This document shows positions 23,291-35,907 of a stretch of DNA of 64,000 nt, piece by piece. The stretch comes from Pyrus communis. Taxonomy: Eukaryota; Streptophyta; Magnoliopsida; Rosales; Rosaceae. The notes under the pieces were generated by a model. That model saw only the letters and a list, made by a program, of their open reading frames with translations, ran no database searches and was not told the origin of the DNA. How positions within the stretch are numbered: the first letter of the stretch is position 1; every line of letters begins with the position of its first letter. The stretch is taken from NCBI RefSeq assembly GCF_963583255.1, contig NC_084810.1, positions 11,119,853 through 11,183,852 of the forward strand, written 5' to 3'. The position numbers and the translations under genes are program-made.

Positions 23291-25868
23291 ATGTCATCCT
23301 CCTCTGCAACTGCATTAACAGCAACAAGAAGGCTAAAATGGCAGTATCCACCACCCCAACCAACCCCAAGAATCCTCCACCTCCCGCGGAGGCCACGCCG
23401 GAGAGCTCCCAAGAGCGTCCATGGTGGAAAACCCAATTCAGGGGAGGCCAAGAAGGTCCACATGGGAAAGCTGGAGGCTCTGTTCGATCAAGAGAGAGCG
23501 TTTTCGAGAACCCATTTGCCGGTTGTGCTTCTTGAGTGTGGGGATGGGGAGGAGAGAGAGAGGAGGAGAGAGAGGGTTAGAGAGGGGGAGGATGATGATG
23601 GTGGTGGTGGAGTGGTGGAGGAGGAGAGGTGGAGGTTTCAGGCTGAGATGTTGAGGGCGGAGTGTAATTTGTTGAGGATGGAGAAGGAGATTGCTGTTAA
23701 GAAAATGGAGAGGACCAAGGTTAAGATGGAGAGGACTCTTAAATCTGCTGTGCACACTCTTGTTTCCGTAAGTCCCCTCTCTCTCTCTCTCTCTCGTTTT
23801 GTTTTGTTTCGTTTTTATTTACATTGGTTTTGAATTGTCTGTTTGGCTGATGAGAAAATGCTAGAAAGAGAAGGAAAACCCAACAGGGTTTTTCTGTTTG
23901 GTTGCTCAGAAATTATACGGAATTAAAAGCAAGGAAAAAATTCAAATCTTAAGCCGTGCTTCTTCTGCATTCATAGTTGTATTCTTATTATATTCCTGCA
24001 AGTTTTTTCTTCAAGAATGAGTGACAATGGCATTGTGTGAGACAAATTTTGATGTTGAGACGGGTTTTCAGGGGCGAAAGAAGATTTGTGACGGAAAGAA
24101 TATTAGTATCGTATTGGAGGAAGAGATTCAACACTTGGCAGAGAAACTAGAGAAGTTGCAAAGAAATTTAGGAGTTAAGGATTTGGAGGTTCGGAAGAAC
24201 TCTAGTAATTTTGATAAACAAGCCTATCTTCTCCAAAGACAGCTTCAGAAGTTTAAGAGGACATCAGATGAGATATGTGTGAAGGAGATGCAAGAGATGG
24301 CAGAAGCAAGCCTGTCGATCAAAACAAGCTCTCGAGTAAATGAGAACTCGGTTTCAAGTGGCAAATGCAATGTGAACATTATCTGTCTTTCGTTGATCTT
24401 GCTTTGATACTTCAATTTCTTAGCTCCATATATTGTACGAGAGAATTAAAGACACGGCATGACCTTGAATCTTATGATTTACATTGTTATAATGTGTGTG
24501 TCAATTCTCAACTGGATCAAGTTAGTTTTTACTTTAAAATTGATAAAGCGAGGAGATTCTCGATAGCCAGGCATGCATTGTTTTGCTCCATGATTTGCAT
24601 AGTTTTATGTGCCTAATCGGTTCCATAAAAAATACTACGCAGGTGGAGATTCTGAGAAGGAAAATGGAGGGATTGTCGAAAGGGATGTTATTAGAGAAGA
24701 TGAAGGAAGAGTATGGTTCAATGCTGTCTACGGCCAATAGTTCAGTTGCCAGTTCTGCCTCTTCTTCCCAGAGAATTGAAGCCGCAAATTTGTCCTCTTC
24801 CTTGGTACAACAATTTCATTGGGTAAATCCTTGCAAGAGATTGACTAATTTATTGAATAAAGAAAACATTGTTAGTAGACAGAATTTAAAGGTTGACAAT
24901 TTGCTTTGCAGGAGAAAGAGTCTCGTGAAGAGAACGTGTGCTCAGGACGTTGCAAGGCAATAGTTCGAAGAATTGTAGAGCAAGTACGAGTAGAGACAGA
25001 GCAATGGTCTCAGATGCAGGAGATACTGGGGCAGGTGAGGGAGGAGATGGTAGAATTGCAGACTTCTCGGGACTTTTGGGAGGATCGGGCTCTAGATTCT
25101 GATTATCAGATCCAATCCTTACGCTCCGCTGTAAGATATTCCATAATAGATTGTTATATTTTTAGTTATAGTTCGCAACTGTACATGTATCTAGATCAAG
25201 CTGCCACCGGAAGAAGCATTCCTTTTGGCTCTTTTTGGCTGGCGCTATATGAATAGCCACATTGCTCTCTTCAATGTTTTGGTAGAATCTGTTATCGATC
25301 GAAAAGCAATATATTTGGAATAGCCTTCATTTCTGCATGATTTTGAAAAAGGATTGACAGGATTCTTATGATGCTTAGAAGTTAGAAGGCCTGGAACTTA
25401 GTTTAAATAATTCCTTTTGAATATCTTCTTGAATGCACTCTAAAAAAGTCATTTCTTTTGCAGGTGCATGAATGGAGACATAAAGCTGTTTCAGCTGTGA
25501 GCAAAACAAAGGAGTTAGAAGCACAAGTGTCAACGCTCCACGGAGAGCTTGACAGGTTGAGGAATGAAGAAAGCACAAGAGTCATGAGGGCCAACAGTTC
25601 GCCACTTATTCCCCGAAATCCACAGAATGAAATGGAAAAGCGGGTACTGATTTGTCATTTGAAGGAAAATCAGCTTACCAAAGAAGACAGCCGCAAGCAA
25701 AGGGTGGGTTTAACAGATGGAAGAAATAAACCAGACACATGCACTAACAGAACAACTATTGTGCCGAAGAGATCACCATTTCGAGACATGGGAAACACCT
25801 CATTTGCTGCCAGGCAGAACCCCAAAGCAATCTTCCATCTGCCTTGTCATCCACCTTCCAAAACATAG
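23291..25868 (+). CDS. Coiled-coil protein, BRANCHLESS TRICHOME-like
   Basis: Five exons with phase-0 introns: 23291-23767, 24072-24350, 24643-24822, 24912-25130 and 25464-25868. Donors are GTAAGT, GTTTCA (weak), GTAAAT and GTAAGA. The product is 519 residues. The N-terminal third is Pro/Arg-rich, then Glu/Arg-rich (VEEERWRFQAEMLRAECNLL). The middle and C-terminal parts are long heptad-type helices: VLEEEIQHLAEKLEKLQR, CSGRCKAIVRRIVEQVRVE, EQWSQMQEILGQVREEM and ELQTSRDFWEDRALDSDYQI. This last region resembles the plant-specific BRANCHLESS TRICHOME family (Arabidopsis BLT and its paralogue), which act in trichome branching through the cytoskeleton. The name rests on remembered similarity; the coiled-coil nature is read directly. 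The weak exon 2 donor is the only oddity, and the frame is open throughout. Confidence 0.75.
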
Positions 25869-27323
25869 AAAAGTTTTGAGATTCAGTACGTGGATAATCT
25901 TGGGAATCTTCATCTTCTGTAGGAAAATCTTCCTCTTTTCTGACCATGTTAACTGTACGGCACATTGGAAGGTCTTTGTTCTAATTTCAATAGGAGATCG
26001 AGCATTACCAATTCAAGAGGGTTGGTGGGTTGAAATCCTGAGTTTCCAATAGTTGTCGTGGATTTCGACTTATTGAATCAATTACATGCCAACAAATATG
26101 GTCACTTATGGTACTTGCTCTCAAATTGCTTGATGGGTGTCGAGATGGGCTCGAGTTGTTTTCTCGAGAGTCTCGGGCAATGAGACTAGACAAACAAAGA
26201 GTTTTAATGAAATTAAAAAAATAAGGTTATTAGGTTCAATTCTCGCCAAAGAAGAGTTTGAACCATATTTTTGTTAGCCTATTGTAAGGCTTAGTTGCCC
26301 ACCCGCACCCCCTGCCCCCAAAACCGCATTTGGTATAATAAGTTCAAGACACATAAGGGCTCTAACCATATTCCGGCTCGTGATCAATCCATTGGATACC
26401 AATGGAAAATAAGTACATGTTCAAGCATTGATGAGGCGATATTTTACTATATATTTTACCCTATTCTTAGTATTAATCTATTTGTTATTTTGGTAGAATG
26501 TTGATATTTTGTTATATATTTTCAATGTAGGACATGCGACTTCATGTGGAGCAAAAAGTGATCAAATGGATGAATTTTGGAGTGATTCCAATTGGAGGAT
26601 GTTCGTGAGTCTTTCAAGATGATTGTATCAAAGTTCCAGATTTTTCTACCAAGCTGTTTGACCGTGGCAATGAAATAAAAACCCAGCATGCAACTTTCCC
26701 AAATTAACGTTTCTGGACGTTTTGGGTATTTTAAAGGTCAAGATGGCATATTTTGAGGAAGATTCCCTCTACAAATTTGTTAATGACATCTCAAGCTTTA
26801 AAAGAGACTTTTGGGACCAAATCAGAGTTGATTTAGTCGGTCAAAAGTCTTATTTTCTGATAGGTCCGAATTTCAGTTTAAATAGGAAACCTTTTATTTT
26901 ATGTTTTATTATTTTATTATGTTTCCTAGTTTTATTCTAAGACCTTTTAGGGGTTTATTTTGTAGTAGTATAAATAAAGATATTTAGCCATTAGGATAGG
27001 AGGAGAGAAAAGAGAAGAACGCACAGCTTTTGGATTTAATTTTATTTTCAAGGTGTTGTCTATCAGTGATTTTAATTATATTTTGTTTTATGATTGTTCG
27101 TAACTAGTTTCGTTTGCTAGGGTGAGGCCACAAGCCTTAGCAAGAATATGTAGTTTCTTTTTAATTTGATTATGATTTTACGCATGCGGGTTTTGAATTA
27201 TTAATCACCAGTTTAAACTATTTAATTGTCTTGACGATTGTCCACCATTAAGATATTTAGAAAAGTAATTTGATGCAATTTTGGTCGAGGGCTGTCTTTG
27301 AATTTGGTGCTGGCTTCTTGTGG
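25869..27323. other. 3' flank of coiled-coil gene and LTR-like sequence
   Basis: The first few hundred bases are probably the 3' UTR. A SINE-like fragment follows at 26224-26315. From about 26500 to 27323 the sequence looks like an old LTR (TAGTATAAATAAAG near 26966, then a leader-like TTGTTTTATG region), but no TG...CA borders were found. No ORF here has a recognisable domain. Confidence 0.4.
26224..26315 (+). repeat. SINE-like fragment
   Basis: GGTTCAATTCTCGCCAAAG (B-box-like), then GTTTGAACCATATTTTTG and TTGTAAGGCTTAG, matching the 3' half of the unit at 22661-22815. The A-box half is missing. Confidence 0.45.
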
Positions 27324-27329
27324 TTAATA

Positions 27330-30300
27330 TGTGTAACATCTTATAATGGACGACACAGCTTAAGGGTTATATGGTTTTTCAAAAGGTTTTCACAAAACTT
27401 AATGAGTCTTGCATGTTCACATTCGATCTGGTACATTCTATGTTGGAGGTTCCAAGTAGGGCATACTTTAGGAAAACCTAACCTTCAAAATATGCATGGG
27501 TAATTCATAAGTGATTGGAAGAACTACGTAGGATTGTTAAGGGTATAGTCTTTCATGTGATGTTCACCTCCCGCACCACACGCTCATCTTGGATCCAAGT
27601 TAGGTGCACAGTCCTGTCGTACAAACCACTGATAGGAGCATATTTATGCGACTTAGTTAGCTTGTTTTCGTACATTTATGTTGTTAGTTCATAGTTATTT
27701 TAGTAGTTTAAGCTATTTTCGTGCGTTTTTAGGTTCATATGGCTAAGGAAGCAAAAATGTGCATTTTGGAGCAAAATTGGACTTGGAATGGATAACATAT
27801 GTTTGGAGCAAAAGGAATGAACGAAATTGAAGACCTAAAGGTGTTAGGATTCCTAATCACAAGAGGATTCCTAATCAAAAGAGGAATCCTAGTTAAAGAA
27901 GGTTTCCTATTTGAAGTAGGAAAGTTAAGCCAAGGTTTCCTATTTTGGTTTAACCTTTCCTAATCCTAAAAGAACTTATGTTTCAGCAACATTGAAGACT
28001 CCTATACATTTTAGGACAAAAACCAAGCCTTCCTTGCAACCTAATTGCCCTTGCCGTGCATTCCATAGAGTTTCCCTTCCTTGTCGTGCAAGGGAAGTCC
28101 TTATTTCCTATTCTATGTCATAAAATCACATTCCTTTTTACCCCATTCTCAGCCGCACCTTACATACCTTTTTTTATCCCAAATCCTTGCTTAATTTCAG
28201 CATTAAATCACATTCCATTTCATACAATTGAATGCCGCAAGTTTCTTTCCCCTTTCCTTTTGATTTCTGATTTTATATTTCCTTTTCCTTATGGATTTCG
28301 GGTTCCAATCCTTTCCTAAACTATGTAATAAACCTTAGGATTCTTGCTCTCAAATAAAAACCAAAGCCGCACCCTTATTCTTCCCTAATCATTCATCCAT
28401 ACAATCTGCCATCTTTCACAAACACTTAAGCCTTTGCCGCAGCCTTCAACTTTGCTTCCACCATTCATACACTTCCATACCTTCACCCAAACACCCATAC
28501 ACCATTCCCAACCTTTGCTGCACCACCCTACCAACCTAAATCCATTCACAACCCAGAAATCCATCCAAAATCACCCCTAGACTCTTGTGCCAGAACTTTG
28601 CAAGGAAGAAGAAGAGAAGAAGAAGCCTTGGACGTTTGTGCATTTAAGTTGGAGTGTTGGAACGTTTTTAGGTGTAATCTATCTTTTGTTTTTAATGTTT
28701 AATTCAAGATTTCTTTGATCTTCTTGCTAACGATCGGCATTCTTTTCTTCCTCATTCCGGCATGATCAAAGAAGCTATGGCTAACCTGGCCCCCTTTGAA
28801 GACAAGACCTTCCTTTTTCTTTCTGTGCTTTTCAGTTTTATAATTGGGAATGAACCCCCTCTGCTCCTCTTTCTTTCCTAGCGCACTGTTTTGTTGTGAA
28901 CATGAGAGGCTAAACTCGTTTTAGCTAGGGGAGGCTTTGAAACCATGATTATATTTATAATATGAATTGATTAAGTCCAGTTGTGATTTCATAAATTGTG
29001 AATGCAATTTACTTAACCGTTTGATGGATAACTTATTCTTGTATGTTGATTAGGGAGGCCTACTTGATTTGCATGCTTGAATTTGGTGCTAGAATATAAG
29101 GGAGTTTCACATAATAGTCACAAACTTATATTCACAAGTAGTTAAGGTTGTTTTCACAATCATGTTAAGTAAACTCCTAGCATGAGTATCATGATGTCAT
29201 AGTTACAAGTGCTTTGTCAATACTTATGATTTTCATTGAACGTAATGATCTTTGATTGTATCTCTATTATGATGTCATGTAGGGAACTTTTGAAGAATGC
29301 TTTGGGTTGTCGTATGATGTCACCCAATCCAATAACTAAAGGAAAATCTGAGGGTTAATTAGTGATGTCACGGTTAATCTGGGGTGTTGAGGTTTATGGT
29401 TTATCGAAAAAACAACTGGAAATCAATTTGTGTTTGAATGTATCATGTGTGGAAAAGTATCCTCTAGCTATCTACCCATCCTTTGTTTTTCCCAAATTCG
29501 TCCAAAGTTTACTCAAGTCTTTTAAGTTACTTGTTTTCATTCTAAATTTGTCCAAAACCCAATCCCCTTTACTTACTTGTTTCAAATCTGTCCTAAAGTG
29601 TGTTTTTGAGTATTTTGAGTCAAAACCAATTCTATTTTCGTCCAAATTGAGTCCTAGAGTTTAAATTGAGTCTTTTTGATTGTTTTGAGTTGTTTTGAGT
29701 CTTTCAAGTTTGTTTTGAGTCATATAAGTTTAGTTAAGAGTCTTTGAGTTTGTTCAAGTGTTTTTAAGCATATTTTTGTGTCTTTGAATTAGTTTTCATT
29801 AGATTAGCAATCCCTCCTAATCCCTGGCCTAAAACGATCCCTACTTATATCTATACTACAATTGTCAAAAAGAGGGTTTAATTTGAGTGCTATTATTTAT
29901 CACATCAACCACTATAGGTGGTTTCGACTCGTAGGTGACCCGTGATTATTCGCCCAGTCTTCACGTGATCGTAGCACTTGTGCGTATTTATTTACACCCA
30001 ATCCTGTTGTACAGACCACTTTAGGTGGTTCCAACTTGTGTGCAGGTATAGTTAGTGAGTTGGAGATTTAAGCTCTAGATTCAGCCATACAGGTCACGTT
30101 AGGTGACTCCGGCTGACATATTACATGACATTGATTGACATTACCTGAGTACTTACATTTTATGTAGAGACATTCGACATGGCATATTTTTTAGCATGTT
30201 TTCTATATATGTGTATATTCTATTTTCTGGGAAACTATACAGGTTTTACTGCGAGGGGTTAGAACTTTTGATAATGAAATGATTTTGAAAAGCTTTGTTT

Positions 30301-30645
30301 TTGCCCACTCACACTTTCTGTTTTGCGCCCTTCCAGGTTCTTGTTTGGATTGCTCTTTTGGTGGCTCACGAGAGATTCACGGCATATCTGACAGATTATC
30401 ACCAGTGTAGGACCACCCCTGGGTGTGTTTAGTTAGTGTTTATTCCCCTGGACTGCACTAGGTCTTCTGTGCTCTGAATATTGTTTTTCACACTTACGCT
30501 TGCACATGTATCTTATCCACTTAGTGTATAGCTTGGTTTTTATTTGTTCATACTTTATTATTATTCTTAGTTTCCGCACTGGGCACATGGTTACGTCACC
30601 CTCACGTGACGGCCAGCATGCCCTGATTTTGGTCGGGGTGTGTCA
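27330..30645 (+). mobile_element. Gypsy-type solo LTR, split by a second LTR
   Basis: The left border is TGTGTAACATC and the right border is GGTCGGGGTGTGTCA, a TG...CA pair typical of plant Ty3/gypsy LTRs. TTAAT occurs at 27324-27328 and 30646-30650, consistent with a 5-bp TSD apart from one extra base on the left. Without the inserted element (27630-29907 plus one TSD copy) the LTR is about 1.03 kb. No internal gypsy sequence remains, so it is a solo LTR from unequal recombination. Confidence 0.68.
27630..29907 (+). mobile_element. Solo LTR, 2.28 kb, nested in another solo LTR
   Basis: It begins TGATAGGAGCATATTTATG and ends TTTATCACATCA. A perfect 5-bp TSD, ACCAC, flanks it at 27625-27629 and 29908-29912. 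A related copy with the same termini lies in CACTA-B (58199-60045). There is no internal coding region, primer site or second LTR. The interior contains the gag-free filler common to long gypsy LTRs, including repeated GTTTTGAGTC and TCTTTGAGT stretches near 29690-29760. Confidence 0.87.
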
Positions 30646-30650
30646 TTAAT

Positions 30651-31775
30651 CATATAAATAATAGATCAAAATTTAACCGTTGATTGTTGTTTACATTTAC
30701 GCTTCATTGTTCTTATCAAATTTTGTTTTTTCAGATTTTGTTTTTTTGAAAACATGATCTATTAGAGGATGTAGGAAGATGAACAGTATGAATCGTTGAT
30801 ATTATATTTAGAGTTTTACGGTTAGTGAAAATATTGCTTGATGTTTATAAAGTTTCTACAAACTATATGACATCGACTCATATTTCAGTTAACAGTAAAT
30901 ATCGAAACGTGATATCAAAGATCTAAGCCGTTCATCTTCTTACATCCGCCAGATGATCATGTTTTCAAAAAAGAAAATTTAAAAAATGAAATTCAGTAAG
31001 AAGAATAAAGCGTAAATGACAATCGACGGTTAAATATAAATTTAAGGTTTATGGATTATAGTGTTGGATTTTGAAGCTGACCCCTTCATGAAAGTTGTAA
31101 AGCTTATTACTATTAGTGATTGTATATTTTTTTTTACATTTTTTACACTTCTACAATAATTATTATTAATTTTATTAATTGTTCCCTCAAATAAAAATCA
31201 TTATTCATGAGGGTTTGGAGGATTTTAAAAATTTAAACGATAATGTAAGTGTAACCATTATCTACTCATGGAGGAATAATGATGAATCACGAGTGTTTAC
31301 TTATTCTTTCACATTTTTCATAGTTATATGTATGTCTTCTTAATTCTTGACTATACAAATACTATACTAGTTTATTTTAATTTTGGACAACAACATGTTA
31401 AGTAAAATTTATCCTAGTAATGATAACAAGGAACTCTCATAATAAAAATAAATAATGACAAAAACTTTTATTTTTTTCTTAAAACTTATATAGAATAATA
31501 ATACAAAACTATATAGTTAATATAGAATATATTGTATATATTAATATGGCTATTGTATTTTATAATAAATCTTTTAGTTATTAAACTTTAAAATTATCAA
31601 AATAATTTTTTTCTTAACGGGTCGAAACGGGTTACTCACGTGTTACCTGCGTGTATATCCGTTAAGAACCCGTTATTAACGGATTCTTAACGAGTTATTC
31701 AATAATTATCCGATTAGTTATCATATTAATTCGAAACCCGTTATTTTTGTGTCATGTCAGAAATTGCCGGGTCTA
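30651..31775 (-). mobile_element. hAT-like non-autonomous element copy, truncated
   Basis: On the minus strand it starts TAGACCCGGCAATTTC at 31775 and continues with ACGGGTT-rich sequence. It shares long blocks with the hAT-like element at 40775-62926, for example around 31020-31130 versus 62555-62680. The distal end is missing; similarity stops near 30930, where an internal inverted repeat begins. No transposase is encoded. Confidence 0.65.
30665..31060. repeat. Imperfect inverted repeat, arms of about 130 bp
   Basis: The left arm (about 30665-30795: CGTTGATTGTTGTTTACA, GAAAACATGATCTATTAG, GATGTAGGAAGATGAACAG) is matched by the complement of about 30930-31060. A spacer of roughly 130 bp separates them. 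It overlaps the truncated hAT-like copy and may be a separate foldback element. No TSD was identified. Confidence 0.5.
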
Positions 31776-33779
31776 ACATGAAGAGAAATACAACTAAATC
31801 GTGTAATATAAAACATTTGATAAAGGTATAAAAACACTTCCCATATAAAATGGGTGAGAAGAGTTATGGGTTTACATCAGGCCAGCCCGTTAGCCATGGG
31901 TCAGTCCAGAGCACGACCCGTCTAGTCCATTTCGTAATATTAGCAGACACCATTAACTGTGCGCAGAATTTGTGCCTCGATTACCGATCTGCCTGCCATT
32001 TGCATCGCCGTCAACGCTGAAGCTCCTCCTCGTCGTCGTCTAACCTCGCTCCCGTTCCAGTTCATCCGTGAGTTGTCCGTTTCATCACTTCCGATTCCGA
32101 ATAGAACAACGTCTGGCTCTTAATTATATATCTGCCGATAGATCTAGGGTTTCCTTTATTTTCCTTTGGATTTTCTCAGATTCGTAAATTTATAGTTTCC
32201 CAGATGAATAAATTTGAATTATTTTATGTTTCCATTATGTTCGAATTTTGAGAAAAACATGGGATCATAGACTGAAATATTGGATGCTAGTTTGACGTTG
32301 CTGTATTTAGTTTTAGCAGATTTTCATATATTGATTGAGTAAATTAGAAACTTTATACATTGAAAGATGTTAGGTTTTGCATAGGATGATTACAAACAGC
32401 CCTGTCTAACTGTTTAAAGAATTGGTTATGTGAGTATCCGCCACTTTTTTCGCTCTTTCATATGGTCGCGCTTTTGTTCAATCACTTGCTATATTTCGTG
32501 TCATCGTGACTTGGTGTAGGTTCTTTGTAGCCTTGCCGAGTTAGCGCATTAGGTTTGACTTTGAACAATGCTCTCATGTTTATGTTGATCGATACTAATC
32601 ACAAACACTGAGTTGCTTTATATTTGGTTCAAAATTTTTGAATGATCTTTTATTTAGCTGGTCTATATGCACTGTGCAAACATGCCCCTGTTTTTCCGTA
32701 TCAATATTTTTCAACTGTAATTTCTATTTGTGTCAATTTGCTCTGTTCCGTGTCGATCTTTTTGTTGTGGTGAGGATGATGGGGATTCTAGAGTTATAAC
32801 TTATTGGTTTTAGGATTAATTACTCTAGTGCCCCTCTGAAACTAGGGTCAAGTCCCACTCCCTCCCCCGCGGAAGTCACATTGACCTGTATTTCCCTCTA
32901 CTTTCATGTCAACTAATCTGTCAAAGCTGGTGATGCGGCATGAACGAACCACTGTTTTTCTGAAATATATGCCATGTGGGTGCCATGTGTGCAATAAAAT
33001 AATAAATTCAATGATTAAATGTACATATCTTCTCGAAAAAACAGGTCTTGTATTTGGATTACTTTTGGGGTCAGTTTTGAATTTGGGGTTGAACAACTTG
33101 GATCTGCATGGGTCTTGGCCATGAATGTGTGAATCTCTTGGCTGTGAATTTGTGGTTTCCTCCCTGCCCTCCGCTGCCATGACCACACCCACCCTAGCCA
33201 CCACCTCTCTCTCCCTCTCCCCCAAGCAGAAGGCATGTTTGTAGGACTAAAGATCTCTTGGATTATTTTCTTGTAAATCACCCTTATCTTATGGAGACAA
33301 GTTCAAACCAGGTTCTAGGGTGTCTTGAATGAGATTCACACATTTCTTCGTCTCTTGAAAATTTGAACTATAGGTTTATTTATGAAGAGTGCTTTAGCTG
33401 ATTTGAACCCATTGAAGTTCGCGTGCATAATTTCAAATTAGGACTTGTCAAAACTGTTATCTCAACTCAAATTTGTAATCTTTTAGTCATCAGTATTTTT
33501 CTTATTTATGGTAATATTGTTAGAAGCTTGGTTTGAACGATGATCGCAGATTCATAACTTCTTAAAAATTGTAAAATTGTAAGTGATGCTACTCCTTCTG
33601 ATGTTGTGCTTGTGTAGGCGATGAGTGTAGAACCTCTAATCACTTCCTTTTTTCTTGTACACTTCTGTTTTATTGAGTTTACTCATTCCGAAACTGTTCA
33701 TAATCAGATAACTGGCACTTCTCGCTCGGCATTTCTCCATTTTCCTTATTGTTATGTTCTTTATTATTGCAGTTGAAAA
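31776..33779 (+). promoter_or_regulatory. Probable promoter, 5' UTR exon and leader intron of the small mitochondrial protein gene
   Basis: A pyrimidine-rich, GC-richer stretch (about 31960-32067) ends in TTCATCC followed by the donor GTGAGT at 32068. The matching acceptor is TTATTATTGCAG, ending at 33772, seven bases before the ATG. This gives a 1.7-kb leader intron, a common layout for plant housekeeping genes. ORFs inside the intron (32848-33225 minus and 32906-33124 plus) have no domain and are rejected. Transcript data are needed to confirm the exon. Confidence 0.5.
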
Positions 33780-34100
33780 ATGGCAGCAAAGTACATCGTA
33801 GGATCTATTGTGGGAACCTTTGGGCTTGCTTATGTTTTCGACACTACTATATCTGACAAAAAGATATTTGGAGGTACTTCTGATATAAAACTGCTTGATG
33901 AAATCATTTACTGTAATAAACTTCGGTGCAATTTAACAATTAAGTTATAACCAGGTAGTACTCCTGGTACTGTTTCAAACAAAAAATGGTGGGAAGAAAC
34001 TGACAATAAGTTCCAGGCTTGGCCACGCACTGCAGGACCTCCGGTTGTGATGAACCCCATTAGTCGCCAGAATTTCATTGTCAAATCAACCTCAGGGTAG
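33780..34100 (+). CDS. Small mitochondrial protein, probable plant complex I accessory subunit
   Basis: Two exons, 33780-33873 and 33955-34100, join in phase 1 to give 79 residues. The donor is GTACTT and the acceptor CCAG. The N-terminus MAAKYIVGSIVGTFGLAYVF is a hydrophobic helix that could anchor the protein in the inner mitochondrial membrane. The rest is polar with an aromatic-rich segment (NKKWWEETDNKFQAWPRTA) and PPVVMNPISRQNFIV. It resembles the small plant protein represented by Arabidopsis At4g20150, reported in plant mitochondrial complex I preparations. That assignment is from memory; the exon structure is read directly. The frame is intact and the length normal for such a subunit. 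Confidence 0.72.
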
Positions 34101-34825
34101 TGAAATGTTTTGTCCTGGACTCATAACTTGAGCTGTTATTGTTTCTGGTTTGGTGGAAGATGAATTAAACTTCCGCAGGCGTTTTTATTCACAGAATTCC
34201 TTTCAGTTACTGGTCTTTTGCATTTGAAATAAGAATTGCGCACTTATTCGAAATGAAATATATATTTTACCGATTGCGAGATCTTGCTCTTTGGGGCAGT
34301 TTTTATGTACGGATTGCGTGAATTGAAGTTATTGCTGATTTGGAATTTCAGGCCATAGTTACATCTGTTTATTCCAGTAGGGATGAGTCTTCTGGGTGGA
34401 TAGTCCTCTTTAGGTACTCAATATTTCTTCCAATATAAACATATAGGTGTTAAGGATTTGATCTAGCGGCATTCCTCTTCACTTGGGATTAGAAAATCTT
34501 AGGTTTGACTTGGGGGTAACAATTTCGATACCAAGTTATTATGGTTGGTTTATGTTATCTTTAAAAGTCAAGACGGAGAAACAAATTCGATACAAGTTAT
34601 AGTAACATAGCCACATGTCAAACATGTCGTCAATGCTTATGACTGGATCCGTATCCCACTAGTTTGGTTTCATTTCAGCAAACCTAACACCACATATCAA
34701 CCCTCCCTTCTCTTTTTTTTTTTTGGGCAAGTGATTCTTTATTGGTGGAAAGGAGTTGAGCTTTCGCATGACGATATGGGTTCAAATTCCGTCGGTGGTT
34801 AATCTAACAAAAACTACCGTTTGAC

Positions 34826-34859
<34 letters not shown>

Positions 34860-34959
34860 CACCTCTTTATAAATTGGGTTGCTACTCGTCCTTTTGGATC
34901 TTCCGCCTCGAAAGGTTGTGTTGAACTCATTTAACGTGGTTTAGCTCATACTATGCTAA
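34101..34959. other. 3' flank with SINE-like sequences
   Basis: The 3' UTR of the small mitochondrial gene probably extends to about 34370. A degenerate SINE-like unit (GGCATTCCTCTTCACTTGGG ... CTTAGGTTTGACT) lies at about 34465-34530, and a second, poly-A-tailed unit at 34735-34856. No gene is supported. Confidence 0.45.
34735..34856 (+). repeat. tRNA-derived SINE-like insertion with poly(A) tail
   Basis: TTGGTGGAAAGGAGTTGAGC resembles an A-box region and GGGTTCAAATTCCG a pol III B box. The unit ends in an A-run of about 29 bases (34827-34854). The B box plus A tail supports retroposition. The target-site duplication is unclear. Confidence 0.5.
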
Positions 34960-35907
34960 GGGGAAGTTTATTTGAATCCCTACAGCGTATCTCTACACCT
35001 AACTTACTCTCTACATCTATATCATTTTTAATTAAACTATCAAAATCTCTTTAAATCCAAATTTATTACCTAAACTACCATCGCAAACCCAATTCACTAT
35101 GCAAATTTATCTTTACAATCATTATTTTTACATTAGAAGCTACTCGGATCAGTCTCATGAAGATCCATGTTAATTAAATCTATTAATCTAATTAAACGCA
35201 GTGCCATGAGCCTATGAGAGTCAAACTAAATTAACTAAGCCCTAACTAGTTTAACAAATGCATGCATATTTTGCAGGCCAGATTGTAGTATTGGGAATAA
35301 TACCGAATTATCGGACTGACACGCTTGATTCCCCTTTAGCCACCCTTTTGTCAGAGAAACCCTACTCTTACAATAAGTAGGGTTTTGATCTCATATATAA
35401 AAGGTAGCAGTACTAGTGAAAGCATATGCCAACTCTCTTATCCTCCTCCACCTTTTCTTGTCGTTGACCTTGATAAGCTGTTGCTTGTTGTTTTGGCAGC
35501 AGTAGTAGTACAAGTACGAGTAGGTTTCCTACAGGTGACTAGTAGTGTTGGAGATATGGTGGTGGTGGGGTTAGTGGGTGGTGGTGGTGGTAGTCATGAT
35601 GATGATAAAAAAGTTGGAGGATCCAAAACTTCAAAATCACCATTCATACGTAAAAAAAAAAATTGGTTTTTATTTCTATGAATGCGTCTTAGGATTTTTG
35701 TCACAATAGAATGTCGAAGAAAGATCAGTGATGGTTAGTGTTTGATTATTTTGAGGGTGGGAGGGGGTATATTGATAAATTTTACTTTTATAATAAATTT
35801 TATCGTGTACATCATGATAATTATGCAATAGGATGATAAAGACATTTCATATTTAAAATTTAAGTTGGGTGTAGAGAGAGGTTAAATGAGTTCAAATAAA
35901 AGTTTTC
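34960..35907. mobile_element. Non-autonomous MULE, 948 bp, with non-family interior
   Basis: The terminal inverted repeats match those of the MULE at 61428-62292: the left end GGGGAAGTTTATTTGAATCC continues to CACCTAACTTACTC, and the right end AAGTTGGGTGTAGAG runs to CAAATAAAAGTTTTC. Flanks CTATGCTAA (34951-34959) and TTGCGCTAA (35908-35916) agree at 6 of 9 bases with three transitions, consistent with an aged 9-bp TSD. The interior (about 35130-35700) is unrelated to the other MULE and holds a 98-codon ORF (35385-35681) with a Gly/Val/Asp-rich low-complexity stretch. It could be a captured host fragment. Confidence 0.68.

Noticed and set aside
23438..23755. 105-codon minus-strand ORF
   Set aside because: It is antisense to exon 1 of the coiled-coil gene and its Pro/Leu/His-rich composition mirrors the GA-rich coding strand.
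32848..33225. 125-codon minus-strand ORF
   Set aside because: It lies in the leader intron of the small mitochondrial protein gene and overlaps a plus-strand ORF. Composition is low-complexity and no domain is seen.
35385..35681. 98-codon ORF as an independent gene
   Set aside because: It lies wholly within a MULE, is low-complexity and lacks any conserved motif. It is described only as possible cargo.
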